Shown piece after piece: positions 1-8,926 of a stretch of 64,000 nt of DNA (position 1 is the first letter of the stretch; each line of letters starts with the position of its first letter). The position numbers were made by a program, and so were the translations under genes. This DNA is from Pontibacter vulgaris (GTDB lineage: Bacteria; Bacteroidota; Bacteroidia; Cytophagales; Hymenobacteraceae), in assembly GCF_022758145.1 (NCBI RefSeq), contig NZ_JAJVDH010000003.1, forward strand, positions 558,001 to 622,000, written 5' to 3'. Under the pieces are notes generated by a model. It ran no database searches. It was given only the letters and a program-made list of their open reading frames with translations, and was not told where the DNA came from.

Positions 1-774
1 CCGTTCAGTTTCTTTAACGTGTTCAGTGCCAAGCCTCCCATACTTGTTTTTTCACCTGCCCGGCGTGTACGCGACAACACAAGCAAACACACGTTGGAGA
101 ATGTGATCAAAACAAAAGAGGTAGTAATCAATATTGCCAATTTTGATATTGTGGAGCAATTATCCTTGGCCAGCACGGAATATGCAGAAGGTATAAATGA
201 ATTTATAAAATCTGGCCTTACCCCAGAAGCCAGCCAGTTTGTACAACCGCCGCGAGTTAAGGAAGCTCCTGTGGCTTTTGAATGCCGCGTGAATGAAGTA
301 ATTAGCTTAGGGCCAGAAGGAGGCGCCGGCAACCTCGTAATTTGCGAGGTTTTGCTGATGCATGTAAGTGAGCAGGTCCTGGATGAACATGGTAAGATCA
401 GCCCTTTTAAATTAGATGCTGTGGCTCGTATGGGTGGCGATTATTACCTGCGCGCAAACGGCGACTGCATTTTCGAGCTTCCAAAGCCAGTTTTAAACAA
501 AGGAATCGGGGTAGATGCGCTCCCAGATCATATCCGCAACAGTTCTATACTTACCGGGAACAATTTAGGAAGGCTTGGTAATACTGAAGTAATTCCATCT
601 GAAGAAGATGTGGAAACATATAAATCAGAACCTATGGTAGACTATACATTAAACAAGTATAAAGCGGATACTCCTAAACTAAAGCATGAGTTGGAATTAC
701 TGGGCAAAAAGCTTTTGGAAGATAACCAGGTACAGGCAGCCTGGAAAGTACTTTTGTTAAGTGGGCAGGTATAA
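1..774 (+). CDS. Flavin reductase-like (FMN-binding split-barrel) protein, 5' truncated
   Basis: The reading frame is open from base 1 and ends in TAA at 774, giving 257 residues. The first codons read PFSFFNVFSAKPP, typical of the middle of the first strand block of the flavin reductase/DIM6-NTAB family, so the start lies before the window and roughly 40 residues are missing. A GTG at 19 lies inside this conserved stretch and is not a believable start. Later signatures include SPARR, the TLENV segment and the GNLVICEV core strand. Family members bind FMN and use it in NAD(P)H-linked redox steps; the substrate here is unknown. The last 60 residues are charged and probably helical. The family call is firm and the reaction is not. 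Confidence 0.8.
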   Translation, partial: PFSFFNVFSAKPPILVFSPARRVRDNTSKHTLENVIKTKEVVINIANFDIVEQLSLASTEYAEGINEFIKSGLTPEASQFVQPPRVKEAPVAFECRVNEVISLGPEGGAGNLVICEVLLMHVSEQVLDEHGKISPFKLDAVARMGGDYYLRANGDCIFELPKPVLNKGIGVDALPDHIRNSSILTGNNLGRLGNTEVIPSEEDVETYKSEPMVDYTLNKYKADTPKLKHELELLGKKLLEDNQVQAAWKVLLLSGQV

Positions 775-965
775 ATAGTCGGAACCTATACTCTACAAAG
801 TATAAATGCTGCAAATTTGAGTGCAGCTGTAATCAGTGACTGTGTGTTTGAGGAGGTGTGTAACTTGTACAAGTTGAAAATTTGCTGATAAAGCAACTCA
901 CATGTTAAGCTATCGCAAAACTTGAGGTATGCACGGACAAGGTATATTAAGCTCAAATTATCCTC

Positions 966-1003
966 TAAAGTATAAAACCCGCTAAGGCGGGTTTTATACT
1001 TTA
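966..1003. terminator. Bidirectional terminator between the flavin reductase gene and ald
   Basis: A perfect 17-bp stem (966-982 with 987-1003) closes on the loop TAAG. The outer part of each arm is the motif TAAAGTATAAAA or its complement TTTTATACTTTA, so A/T runs flank the GC core on both strands. It lies between convergent genes and can serve both. The rest of 775-1045 shows no gene. Confidence 0.85.
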
Positions 1004-1045
1004 TGGAGGTATAGCTTCTAAAATCTATTGTCTATTGTCTACCGT

Positions 1046-2272
1046 CTAATTTCTTACTGCAATCATCAGCCCAAGCTCCTTATAACGCATTCCGAATTTC
1101 TTGGCAATGTGCGCGTTGGTTAAGCTACCTCTGTAAATATAGACGCCGCTACGGTAATGCTCATTAGTAAACAGCACTTCGTTTATGCCGCCATACTTTG
1201 AGATTTCAGAAAAAATTGGTGTAAATATATTGCTGAGTGCATTAGTCGCCGTTCTGGGCACACGCGAAGCGATGTTTGGTACGCAATAATGTATGATATC
1301 ATACTTGCGGTAAATAGGGCGGCTATGCGAGGTAAGTTCTGATGTTTCGAAACAACCACCCTGGTCTATGCAAACATCAATAATTACGGAGCCTGGGTCC
1401 ATTTGCGCAATTACGCTTTCTTCTACCATGCAGGTAATTTTACCTTCTTCGGCAACAAGTGCCCCAATAACCACATCTGCCTGCTTTATCTCGTTGTAAA
1501 GCACTGTTTTATCGAGCGTAGAAGTAAATATCTGCGAGCCAATGTTGTGCTTCAGGCGGCGAAGTTTGTAAATATGGTTATCAAAAACTTTTACTTCAGC
1601 CCCAAGTCCTAAGGCAGCGCGGGCAGCATATTCGGCTACAGTGCCGGCACCAAGTATAACTACCTTGGATGGTGGCACACCTGTAATTCCGCCAAGTATA
1701 ACCCCTTTGCCATCGTTGCTGCTGCTCAGGTATTCTGCCGCAATCAGCATCACCGTACTTCCGGCAATTTCACTCATGGCACGAACCACAGGTTTAGATT
1801 CTGATTTATCGCGGATCAGCTCAAAAGAAATAGCATTGATTTTTTTTCGGAGCAGCGCATTAATGTAATCTGAGGTAAGATTGCCGAAGTGAAGAGCGGA
1901 GATTAGTGTCTGGCCGGGGCGCAGGTATTCAATTTCGTCGTAAGTTGGAGGCGCTACTTTCAGTATGATATTGGCCTGGTATACTTCATCTATAGAGTAA
2001 ACCACTTTTGCGCCAGCCTCTGAAAATTCGTGGTCAGAGTACTTGGAAGGACTTCCGGCACCGGCTTCGATCCAGATATCATGCCCCTGATCTGTCAGCT
2101 GTTTTACGGCATCAGGCGTAAGGCCAATGCGGTTTTCCTGGAAAGACGATTCTTTCGGTATGCCAATAAACAGGTTTTTACGGCGATCTTCCACAGCCAG
2201 CATCGACTCTTTGGGATACAAAGCCTGGCTCGTTGCCAACTTTCCTAACTCTACGGCGAATCTCTCCGTCAT
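1046..2272 (-). CDS. ald: Alanine dehydrogenase
   Basis: 408 residues. The enzyme converts L-alanine and NAD+ reversibly to pyruvate, ammonia and NADH in the cytoplasm. The AlaDH/PNT N-terminal domain runs from about residue 35 and carries the pyruvate-site segments ESSFQENRIGLTP, ILKVAPPT and SALHFGNL. The Rossmann domain follows with VVILGAGTVAEYAARAA near residue 205. The N-terminal extension of about 35 residues before GIPKE is, from memory, usual for the Bacteroidota form. The ATG lies one base from the tsaE stop codon, so ald is almost certainly the last gene of a porX-tsaE-ald transcript. Closely related transhydrogenase alpha subunits are excluded by length and by the absence of membrane helices. 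Confidence 0.92.
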   Translation of the reverse strand: MTERFAVELGKLATSQALYPKESMLAVEDRRKNLFIGIPKESSFQENRIGLTPDAVKQLTDQGHDIWIEAGAGSPSKYSDHEFSEAGAKVVYSIDEVYQANIILKVAPPTYDEIEYLRPGQTLISALHFGNLTSDYINALLRKKINAISFELIRDKSESKPVVRAMSEIAGSTVMLIAAEYLSSSNDGKGVILGGITGVPPSKVVILGAGTVAEYAARAALGLGAEVKVFDNHIYKLRRLKHNIGSQIFTSTLDKTVLYNEIKQADVVIGALVAEEGKITCMVEESVIAQMDPGSVIIDVCIDQGGCFETSELTSHSRPIYRKYDIIHYCVPNIASRVPRTATNALSNIFTPIFSEISKYGGINEVLFTNEHYRSGVYIYRGSLTNAHIAKKFGMRYKELGLMIAVRN

Positions 2273-2273
2273 T

Positions 2274-2723
2274 TTATACTTTGTTAATGATCATAGTACG
2301 CTCCTCGCTATCAGCATCAGGCTCAAGCGAAATTAGCAGATAATGTTCCGGCAATAAGTTCGGTATCAGCGACGGCCATTCGATCAGGCAAATATTACCC
2401 GATTCAAAATATTCCAACGCCCCGATTTCAAGCGCTTCACGCTCATCTTTGATCCTATAAAAATCAAAATGGTAAATAAGTTTCCCAGTGCCTGTGGCTT
2501 CGTATTCATTTACAAGCGCAAAAGTAGGGCTACTTACATTTTCTGCAACACCTAACTGGCAGCAAACTTCTTTTATAAGGGTTGTTTTACCGGCTCCCAT
2601 GGGGCCTTCAAAAAGTATAACGGGCTCATCCTGGAAATACGTTATAAGCAAAGAAGCCGCCGCAGGCAAATCAGCCAACGACGACATCTTTATTTGAGCC
2701 TTTTCTACTCCGGTATTATACAT
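2274..2723 (-). CDS. tsaE: tRNA threonylcarbamoyladenosine biosynthesis ATPase TsaE
   Basis: 149 residues, normal for the family. TsaE is the small P-loop ATPase that drives turnover of the TsaBD complex making t6A37 on ANN-decoding tRNAs. The Walker A motif GPMGAGKT spans residues 40-48, SSPTF follows near residue 65, and the HFDFYR signature sits at 85-90. The start overlaps the last 8 bases of porX, which suggests translational coupling. An internal ATG at codon 13 is an alternative start that would remove a short non-conserved N-terminus. Confidence 0.93.
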   Translation of the reverse strand: MYNTGVEKAQIKMSSLADLPAAASLLITYFQDEPVILFEGPMGAGKTTLIKEVCCQLGVAENVSSPTFALVNEYEATGTGKLIYHFDFYRIKDEREALEIGALEYFESGNICLIEWPSLIPNLLPEHYLLISLEPDADSEERTMIINKV

Positions 2724-4278
2724 TCTTCGGCGACAGTGTGATAAACGGAATTATTACTTCTTCTAACGACACGCCTCCGTGCTGAAAAGTATCTTTGTAA
2801 TAATTCACGTAGTAGTTATAGTTGTTCGGATAAGCGAAGAAGTAATCTTCAATCGCGAATACAAACGTAGTAGAAACATTGGCTTTTGGCAAGAAAAATC
2901 GCTCTGGCTTGCGCACCGTAAATACATCTTTATCAGTGTAGCCCAGGTTTTTACCATGCTTGTAGCGCAGGTTTGTATTGGTTTGGCGGTCTCCGATAAT
3001 CTTGAAAGGCTTTTTAACCCGAATGGTACCATGGTCGGTAGTAATAATCAGGCGGCCTTTTTTCTCAGCAATCATTTTCAGAGTATCGAACAGCGGCGAG
3101 TGCAGGAACCACGATTTGGTTATAGAACGGTAAGCCGATTCGTCAGGTGCCAGTTCGCGCACCATGTTACTGTCGGTGCGGGCATGCGAAAGCATATCCA
3201 CGAAGTTATACACGATCACGTTCAGCTTGTTATTATCCAGGTTGCTGAACTTACCGAGCAGATCTTTTCCGGCAGCCACGTTTGTAATTTTATGGTAGCT
3301 GTGCTTATCGGTTACGCGGTTCTGCTGAAACTGAATATCCAGGAAATCGGGCTCGTTGAGGTTTTTGCCTTCTTCTTCATCATCACTCACCCACAGGTTC
3401 GGATATTTTTTAGCGATATCGGAAGGCAGCATACCGGAGAAAATCGCATTACGGGCATAGGCTGTAGTGGTAGGAAGTATAGAATAATACATCTCTTCCG
3501 AGTCTACGGTAAAATAATCCGAAATAAGCGGCTCCAGCACTTTCCACTGGTCGTAGCGCAGGTTGTCGATCAGCACAAAGTATACCGGCCGGTCAGATTC
3601 CTTCATCATCGGGAAAACCCGTTCTTTAAAGATCTGGTGCGACATCAGCGGCGCATCATCCGATTCATTGTTGATCCAGTCTTCATAGTTATCCATGATA
3701 AAGCGCGCGAAGTTGGAGTTGGCCTCATCCTTCTGCATGTTTATCACATCAGCCATACTTTTGTTCTCGGTCTCGTCGATCTCCAGCTCCCAGTAAACCA
3801 GCTTTTTGTAGATATCGGACCATTCGTTCGGGCTCAGGCGCTCGCCAAATGCCATACCCAGCTGCCTGAAATCGCGTTGGTAACTCAGGTTAGTGCGCTC
3901 TGAAACAAGGCGCTTATTCTCCAGCGCTTTTTTAACCGACAGCAAAATCTGGTTAGGGTTCAGTGGCTTTATCAGGTAGTCTGTAATTTTAGAACCGATG
4001 GCCTCCTCCATAATGTGCTCTTCCTCGCTTTTCGTGATCATGATCACAGGTACGGTCGGGCGTATAGTCTTTATCTCGTTCAGGGTTTCGAGGCCGCTGA
4101 TGCCGGGCATGTTTTCATCCAGGAAAACAATATCATAAGGCTGTTCCTGTACTTTATCAATGGCATCGGTGCCGCTGTTTACCGGAGTTATATCGTACCC
4201 CTTATCTTCCAGGAAAAGAATGTGTGGCTTGAGCAGGTCAATTTCGTCATCGGCCCACAAAATAGTATATCTTTGCAT
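2716..4278 (-). CDS. porX: PorX: response regulator with PglZ domain, type IX secretion
   Basis: 520 residues. Residues 1-120 form a CheY-like receiver with acidic pocket D10-D11, phosphoacceptor D54 in IVFLDENMPG, T82 and K104. A helical linker follows. From about residue 230 there is a PglZ domain of the alkaline phosphatase superfamily, with metal-site candidates D238 and D243, the threonine cluster T270-T272 and a TTDHGT motif near residue 415. In Porphyromonas gingivalis PorX works with the kinase PorY and a sigma factor to control type IX secretion genes, and its PglZ domain is reported to cleave phosphodiesters. No porY or structural por genes lie in the window. It heads the minus-strand set with tsaE and ald. 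Confidence 0.93.
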   Translation of the reverse strand: MQRYTILWADDEIDLLKPHILFLEDKGYDITPVNSGTDAIDKVQEQPYDIVFLDENMPGISGLETLNEIKTIRPTVPVIMITKSEEEHIMEEAIGSKITDYLIKPLNPNQILLSVKKALENKRLVSERTNLSYQRDFRQLGMAFGERLSPNEWSDIYKKLVYWELEIDETENKSMADVINMQKDEANSNFARFIMDNYEDWINNESDDAPLMSHQIFKERVFPMMKESDRPVYFVLIDNLRYDQWKVLEPLISDYFTVDSEEMYYSILPTTTAYARNAIFSGMLPSDIAKKYPNLWVSDDEEEGKNLNEPDFLDIQFQQNRVTDKHSYHKITNVAAGKDLLGKFSNLDNNKLNVIVYNFVDMLSHARTDSNMVRELAPDESAYRSITKSWFLHSPLFDTLKMIAEKKGRLIITTDHGTIRVKKPFKIIGDRQTNTNLRYKHGKNLGYTDKDVFTVRKPERFFLPKANVSTTFVFAIEDYFFAYPNNYNYYVNYYKDTFQHGGVSLEEVIIPFITLSPKNV

Positions 4279-4420
4279 AATTTTATCTTTGATTTGCGTA
4301 GTCAGTTATCAGTGTAGCATTGGGTAACGGCTATAGTTTGGCGGTAGCTACAGGATAAAGCCCTGCCCTACTTTACTCACTTTGCCAATGAACGGTTCGC
4401 TTAACTAAACCTATATTTAT

Positions 4421-5653
4421 TTGAACAAGAAAAAAATCTTTAACGATCCCGTTTACGGTTTTATTACCGTTCCGTCTGAGCTTATCTTCGATATCATCGA
4501 CCATCCTTACTTTCAGCGTCTTCGCCGTATTAAGCAGCTTGGCCTTACGGAGATGGTTTATCCCGGAGCTTTGCACACGCGCTTTCATCATGCGCTCGGG
4601 GCTATGCACCTGATGAACACGGCCTTAAGCACACTCAGGAGTAAAGATAACGAAATTAATGATAAGGAATTCGAAGCCTCACTTATCGCTATTCTGTTGC
4701 ACGATATTGGCCACGGCCCTTTCTCGCATGCGCTGGAGACAGCCATTTTTAAGGAAGTACACCACGAGCATCTCTCGCTGCACATTATGCAGTTGCTTAA
4801 CAAAGAATTTGGTGGAAAGCTGGATCTGGCAATTCAGATATTTAAAGGCACTTACGAACGTAACTTTTTCCATCAGTTGGTATCGAGCCAACTCGATGTA
4901 GACCGCCTGGATTACCTGAACCGGGATAGCTTTTATACCGGAGTATACGAAGGCAAGATCGGTGCTGACCGTATTATAAAAATGTTGGATGTTGCCAACG
5001 ACAAGTTGGTAGTAGAGGAAAAGGCCATTTATAGTATAGAAAACTTCCTGGTGAGCCGCCGCCTGATGTACTGGCAGGTATACTTGCATAAAACGGTGAT
5101 CAGTGCCGAAAATATGGTATTGAGAACAGTGCAACGCACACGCCAGTTACTGCAGCAAGGTATGGAAGTACCGGCAAGCACCTGCCTCAAGTTTTTCCTT
5201 TCCTCAAACCTGACCCTTCACGATTTTGAGGCGGATAACAGCATCCTGGAGCGCTTTGTATCGCTCGACGACCACGATATCTGGAGCGGCATTAAAGAAT
5301 GGGCAGCACACCCGGATCCTATACTTTCATTCTTATCCAAAAGTATACTTAACCGACGCCTATTTAAGGTTATCATATCAAACAAACCAATAGAGGAAGA
5401 TATCATACTTGGCCTGAGTGAGCTGGTACAGGAACACTTCAAAATTAAACCCGAAGATGTAGAGTACCTGATGATCTCAGGCAAAATCAGCAACAACGCT
5501 TATGATGCCATTGGCGAGTCTATTGATGTACTGACTAAATCAGGTTATGTCATAAACGTATCAGATGCCTCTGACCTGCCTAACATACAAGCACTTAGCA
5601 ACAAGGTAGAAAAATATTATGTGTGTTACCCCAAAGAGGTAGCGCACCTGTAA
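4421..5653 (+). CDS. HD superfamily phosphohydrolase (dNTPase-like)
   Basis: 410 residues with an N-terminal HD domain: H56/H57 in TRFHHALG, H94-D95 in LLHDIGHGP, and the later aspartate in QLDVDRLDYL. These are the metal ligands of the dNTPase/SAMHD1-like branch, so a nucleotide or phosphate-ester substrate is likely but not shown. The start is a TTG: the upstream in-frame ATG at 4388 meets a stop after six codons, and the family sequence begins MNKKKIFNDP, exactly at this TTG. From memory, this gene commonly sits directly before lpxD in Bacteroidota; here one gene separates them. It diverges from porX across 142 bp. Confidence 0.85.
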   Translation: MNKKKIFNDPVYGFITVPSELIFDIIDHPYFQRLRRIKQLGLTEMVYPGALHTRFHHALGAMHLMNTALSTLRSKDNEINDKEFEASLIAILLHDIGHGPFSHALETAIFKEVHHEHLSLHIMQLLNKEFGGKLDLAIQIFKGTYERNFFHQLVSSQLDVDRLDYLNRDSFYTGVYEGKIGADRIIKMLDVANDKLVVEEKAIYSIENFLVSRRLMYWQVYLHKTVISAENMVLRTVQRTRQLLQQGMEVPASTCLKFFLSSNLTLHDFEADNSILERFVSLDDHDIWSGIKEWAAHPDPILSFLSKSILNRRLFKVIISNKPIEEDIILGLSELVQEHFKIKPEDVEYLMISGKISNNAYDAIGESIDVLTKSGYVINVSDASDLPNIQALSNKVEKYYVCYPKEVAHL

Positions 5654-5680
5654 AGTTTATACTTCATTTTAAGTTTCCTC

Positions 5681-5709
5681 AAGTCCTTCTCTTTAGAAGG
5701 GCTTTTGTT
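5681..5709 (+). terminator. Terminator after the HD phosphohydrolase gene
   Basis: Stem 5681-5690 with 5695-5704, 10 bp with one G-U pair, loop CTTT, followed by a T-rich tail. It lies 28 bases after the stop codon at 5653 and suggests that the next gene has its own promoter. Confidence 0.7.
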
Positions 5710-5815
5710 TTTATAAGCTCATCAATTATACTTCAAATACTCATCTAGAGCTCCAATATCAATTCAATATTTAAAGTTTTGCTTCAATCAGCCTGCAGCT
5801 GAACATATAAACAAC

Positions 5816-5933
5816 GCCTACTCAAATATATATAGTTATAAATATAATAAGCGAAATCCAAACTAATTTATTATTATACTGTATAAGATCTATATATTTA
5901 TATCATGTATATGATTAATTATAATTACGTTTT
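5816..5933. other. Very AT-rich leader before the HTTM-like gene
   Basis: This stretch is nearly all A and T, with runs such as ATATATATAG and TATATATTTATAT, far poorer in G and C than neighbouring intergenic DNA. It probably holds the promoter of the gene at 5934, but no clean TTTG/TAnnTTTG pair could be placed. The composition contrast fits DNA that arrived separately from the flanking lipid A block. Confidence 0.5.
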
Positions 5934-7403
5934 ATGCAGCAACCTCTTCTATTTCGGTTAGATCGCTTGTCTATTTTAAGCTTTATGTGGGCCGTAACTG
6001 CTCTTATACATCCATGGCCATTTTATAGAAGAATAGTTTCAGGTCAGGAAGGTGTACTTTCAATTCTGCTTGCTCTTGCTGCAGTAGCTGTAATACTTAG
6101 GCCTAAATCGGTTTATCTTTTTTTGTTTATGCTGGCGGTAAGTATACTACATGCCATAGATGGAATGCCATTCTTGCAAAACCACATTATGTTTGAAGCA
6201 GCTTTGCAGCTCTTTATTTTAGGATGCATAGTAAGTATAATCGCCCCTGAAGCTTTTAGAAACAGATTAAAAGACCAATTAACCAGCACAGAATTCAGAA
6301 ACAAGCTTTTTGACTCATTTGCTCCGGTGGCCCGGATAAGTATCGTTATACTTTACTTTTTTGCCGTATTCCATAAATTAAACTCGGGCTTTTTCGATAT
6401 TACAATCAGCCAGAGTATACACCTGCTAAAAGATATTAAGCAGCATATACAGTTTCTGCCCCTTACCGATACCATAAAATATGTTTCAGTTTGGGGTACT
6501 GTTATTACAGAAACAGCTATAGCTGTTCTACTTTGCTTCAGGAGTACGCGGCTTCATGGGATTTTCCTGGCCATGATATTTCATATCTTTATCAGCTTTA
6601 ACCCGATGCATCGTGGCTTTACCAGTTTCTCGGGTATGCTTTATACTTTGTTTTTCTTTTTTACCCCAAAAGAGTTGCCTGCCGCCCTTTCAGAAATAAC
6701 TACAAACATCTGGTGCAAACTAACCTCTCCTAAAACCATAACTATAAAACTGATAGTAATTGCCTTGCTGGCAATCATTTCAGTGCTCGGTTACCTTATT
6801 TATAATTGGAACACTTTATATGGCAAAACAGGTCTTTATTATTCGGTTTACAGCCTGATCATAGTTTGGTGGTTGTTCCTGTTTATGAGTTTGTTATTTG
6901 CCACCCGCTATTATAAAATGACCCCGGAGGCCCATGCATTTCGCCTGCCATTTAAGCTACATATCCTTTTTCCGGCGCTATTAGTACTGAACGGAATGCT
7001 GCCTTACCTCGGTTTAAAGACCAATACAAGCTTTAACATGTTTACCAACCTGCGCACCGAAGGAGGCTATACAAACCACCTGTTTATACCTGCATCGCTG
7101 CAGGTCTTTGACTTTCAGAAAGACCTGGTGCAAATAAAAAGTACAAACCTGGAAGAGCTGAAAACCTACGCAGGTCCGTCTAAAAAAATGATGGTATATT
7201 TTGAGTTTTCGCGCACTATTGCAAATACAACCCAGGATGCCTACATAGAATATATCCATAATGGTTTGCCACAACGCCTGGAAATAAAAAACGGAAAAAT
7301 ACAGGCCACAGAAAGTATAAAAAAATACCCTGACACACTCTACAAGTTAATGTGGTTTAAACAAGTATACGCTAGTATGCATAGCCTCGATATAGATCAT
7401 TAA
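5934..7403 (+). CDS. Multi-pass membrane protein, HTTM-like
   Basis: 489 residues with about ten hydrophobic segments between residue 40 and about 360, then a soluble C-terminal part of about 130 residues. The segment YFFAVFHKLNSGFF near residue 141 resembles the HKLN signature of HTTM/vitamin-K-carboxylase-like membrane domains. The phrase FTNLRTEGG near the last membrane segment also recurs, from memory, in such proteins. No catalytic lysine pair could be assigned, so carboxylase activity is not claimed. The gene interrupts the usual HD phosphohydrolase-lpxD neighbourhood and is preceded by extremely AT-rich DNA. Membrane topology is clear; function is unknown. Confidence 0.6.
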   Translation: MQQPLLFRLDRLSILSFMWAVTALIHPWPFYRRIVSGQEGVLSILLALAAVAVILRPKSVYLFLFMLAVSILHAIDGMPFLQNHIMFEAALQLFILGCIVSIIAPEAFRNRLKDQLTSTEFRNKLFDSFAPVARISIVILYFFAVFHKLNSGFFDITISQSIHLLKDIKQHIQFLPLTDTIKYVSVWGTVITETAIAVLLCFRSTRLHGIFLAMIFHIFISFNPMHRGFTSFSGMLYTLFFFFTPKELPAALSEITTNIWCKLTSPKTITIKLIVIALLAIISVLGYLIYNWNTLYGKTGLYYSVYSLIIVWWLFLFMSLLFATRYYKMTPEAHAFRLPFKLHILFPALLVLNGMLPYLGLKTNTSFNMFTNLRTEGGYTNHLFIPASLQVFDFQKDLVQIKSTNLEELKTYAGPSKKMMVYFEFSRTIANTTQDAYIEYIHNGLPQRLEIKNGKIQATESIKKYPDTLYKLMWFKQVYASMHSLDIDH

Positions 7404-7646
7404 ACTCAAATTGTCAGTCATAATATTAGTTGTGAGTTGCCAGTTGGTAAACCCTTTTTTTAAATACCGCATACATAATACCTCCGCCGAAACGTAGCCC
7501 AAAGTTCTTTTTGTAAAAAATGCGCTAAACAAATCAGAACCCACTACATTGCAAATATCCAATTCCTAAATGCGGGTTAGTTAAAGCAAAAACCATCCTG
7601 TAATTTTTGAAATAATTTCCAAATCTGGTCATCTGCATGGCAACCG
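7404..7646. other. Intergenic DNA before lpxD
   Basis: The whole gap before lpxD is 322 bases (7404-7725). A region around 7431-7575 is A/T-rich with no convincing reading frame in either strand. Apart from the promoter-like element at 7647-7680 nothing further was recognised. Confidence 0.4.
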
Positions 7647-7680
7647 TTTGCCGGTTTAAGCCCAAAAAGTGTTAAGTTTG
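7647..7680 (+). promoter_or_regulatory. Putative Bacteroidota promoter of lpxD
   Basis: TTTG at 7647-7650 and TAAGTTTG at 7673-7680 match the Bacteroidota -33/-7 pair TTTG and TAnnTTTG. The gap is 22 nt, slightly over the usual 19-21. Transcription would start near 7687, about 40 bases before the lpxD ATG at 7726. That placement also argues against the upstream TTG at 7669 as a start. Confidence 0.5.
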
Positions 7681-7725
7681 CAGCCCGAAACAAGAAGCAT
7701 TTATTTTTTGCTCAAATTTTACAGA

Positions 7726-8748
7726 ATGGAATTTACAGTTCAACAAATTGCGGACCTTTTACAAGGGAAAGTAGAAGGAGACAATCTGGTAAAGGTCAGC
7801 ACGTTAGCTAAAATAGAGGAAGCCCAGCAAGGCGCTCTCGCTTTTTTATCTAATCCCAAGTATGAACCCTATCTTTATACCACCGGTGCCAGCGCCGTAA
7901 TTGTTTCTGAAAGCCTGGAGCTACAAAAACCAGTATCGGCTGCGCTTATTCGTGTGGCAGATCCCTATTCCAGTTTTTCAACCCTCTTACAATATTACCA
8001 AACTGCACTAATAGCGTCTAAGGTTGGAGTAGAGGAGCCTAGCTTTATGGGAGAAAACACCCAGATTGGCGAAAACCATTATCGCGGAGCTTTCTCATAC
8101 ATCGGCCATAATTGCAAAATTGGTAACAATGTGCGCATCTTCCCGCAGGTATACCTCGGCGATAATGTAGTAATAGGCGATAATACTACCATTTTTGCTG
8201 GCGCTAAACTATATGCAAACACAGTAGTTGGCAGTAATTGCACCATTCATGCAGGAGTTATACTTGGCAGCGATGGCTTTGGCTTTGCCCCACAGGCAGA
8301 TGGCAGCTACAAAACAGTACCCCAGATTGGAAATGTAGTAATTAAAGATGATGTATCCATAGGAGCCAACACTTCTATAGATTGCGCAACCATGGGGTCT
8401 ACTATTATTGGCAAAGGCACTAAAATTGATAACCTGGTGCAGATAGCTCATAATGTGGAAATTGGAGAACATACCGTTATTGCCGCCCAGGCAGGCATTT
8501 CAGGCTCTACTAAAATTGGCAACCATTGTGTTATTGCTGGCCAGGTAGGTATAGTTGGCCACATTACAATTGCTGATAAAACAACTATAGGAGCACAATC
8601 AGGCGTTTCCAAAACAGTAAAAAACCCGGGTACGATCATACAGGGCTCCCCTGCATTCGATTACAAGGAAAATTTACGAGCTATGACTGTATTCAGAAAA
8701 TTACCTGAGTTGCAGCGCCAGTTAGAGGAGCTTAAAGGCCAACAATAA
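7726..8748 (+). CDS. lpxD: UDP-3-O-(3-hydroxyacyl)glucosamine N-acyltransferase
   Basis: 340 residues from the ATG at 7726, which gives the family start [14 protein letters not shown]; an upstream TTG at 7669 would add 19 unrelated residues. LpxD adds the second hydroxyacyl chain to UDP-3-O-acyl-glucosamine in lipid A synthesis. The N-terminal uracil-binding domain covers about residues 1-100. A left-handed beta helix of hexapeptide repeats follows to about 310, including [11 protein letters not shown] and the catalytic histidine region QIAHN. A C-terminal helix ([10 protein letters not shown]) completes the fold. It leads the lipid A block with lpxC-fabZ and lpxA. Confidence 0.95.
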   Translation: MEFTVQQIADLLQGKVEGDNLVKVSTLAKIEEAQQGALAFLSNPKYEPYLYTTGASAVIVSESLELQKPVSAALIRVADPYSSFSTLLQYYQTALIASKVGVEEPSFMGENTQIGENHYRGAFSYIGHNCKIGNNVRIFPQVYLGDNVVIGDNTTIFAGAKLYANTVVGSNCTIHAGVILGSDGFGFAPQADGSYKTVPQIGNVVIKDDVSIGANTSIDCATMGSTIIGKGTKIDNLVQIAHNVEIGEHTVIAAQAGISGSTKIGNHCVIAGQVGIVGHITIADKTTIGAQSGVSKTVKNPGTIIQGSPAFDYKENLRAMTVFRKLPELQRQLEELKGQQ

Positions 8749-8792
8749 GCTACCAATCATCACATCTCATTGCTTCAGCAAAAATAAAAGTG

Positions 8793-8828
8793 GCGTCTGC
8801 AAATTTAAAACATTAAGTTTGCAGACGC
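8793..8828. other. Hairpin between lpxD and lpxC-fabZ
   Basis: An 11-bp perfect inverted repeat (8793-8803 with 8818-8828) has a 14-nt A/T-rich loop and no T run after it, so it is a weak terminator at best. The right arm overlaps TTAAGTTTGCAG, the same 12-mer found before lpxD at 7672-7683, and therefore a TAAGTTTG promoter-like box (8814-8821). It could set the relative output of lpxD and lpxC. Confidence 0.45.
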
Positions 8829-8926
8829 ATAGCGTGAGCAACTGTGTACTTTAAACAGAGAACGCACCAGCCTAGCTAAGCCTTGTAACACATATACAAG
8901 CATTTAACAACACGACGGATACGTTA

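Noticed and set aside
19..774. Complete flavin reductase gene starting at GTG 19
   Set aside because: The frame is open to base 1 and the codons before 19 already match the conserved family core, so the gene is truncated by the window edge.
2779..3903. 374-codon open frame on the plus strand opposite porX
   Set aside because: It lies wholly antisense to porX, which has clear receiver and PglZ motifs. The antisense protein has no recognisable domain.
7669..7725. Upstream TTG start for lpxD
   Set aside because: It would add 19 residues unlike the family and begins inside the likely promoter -7 box at 7673-7680.
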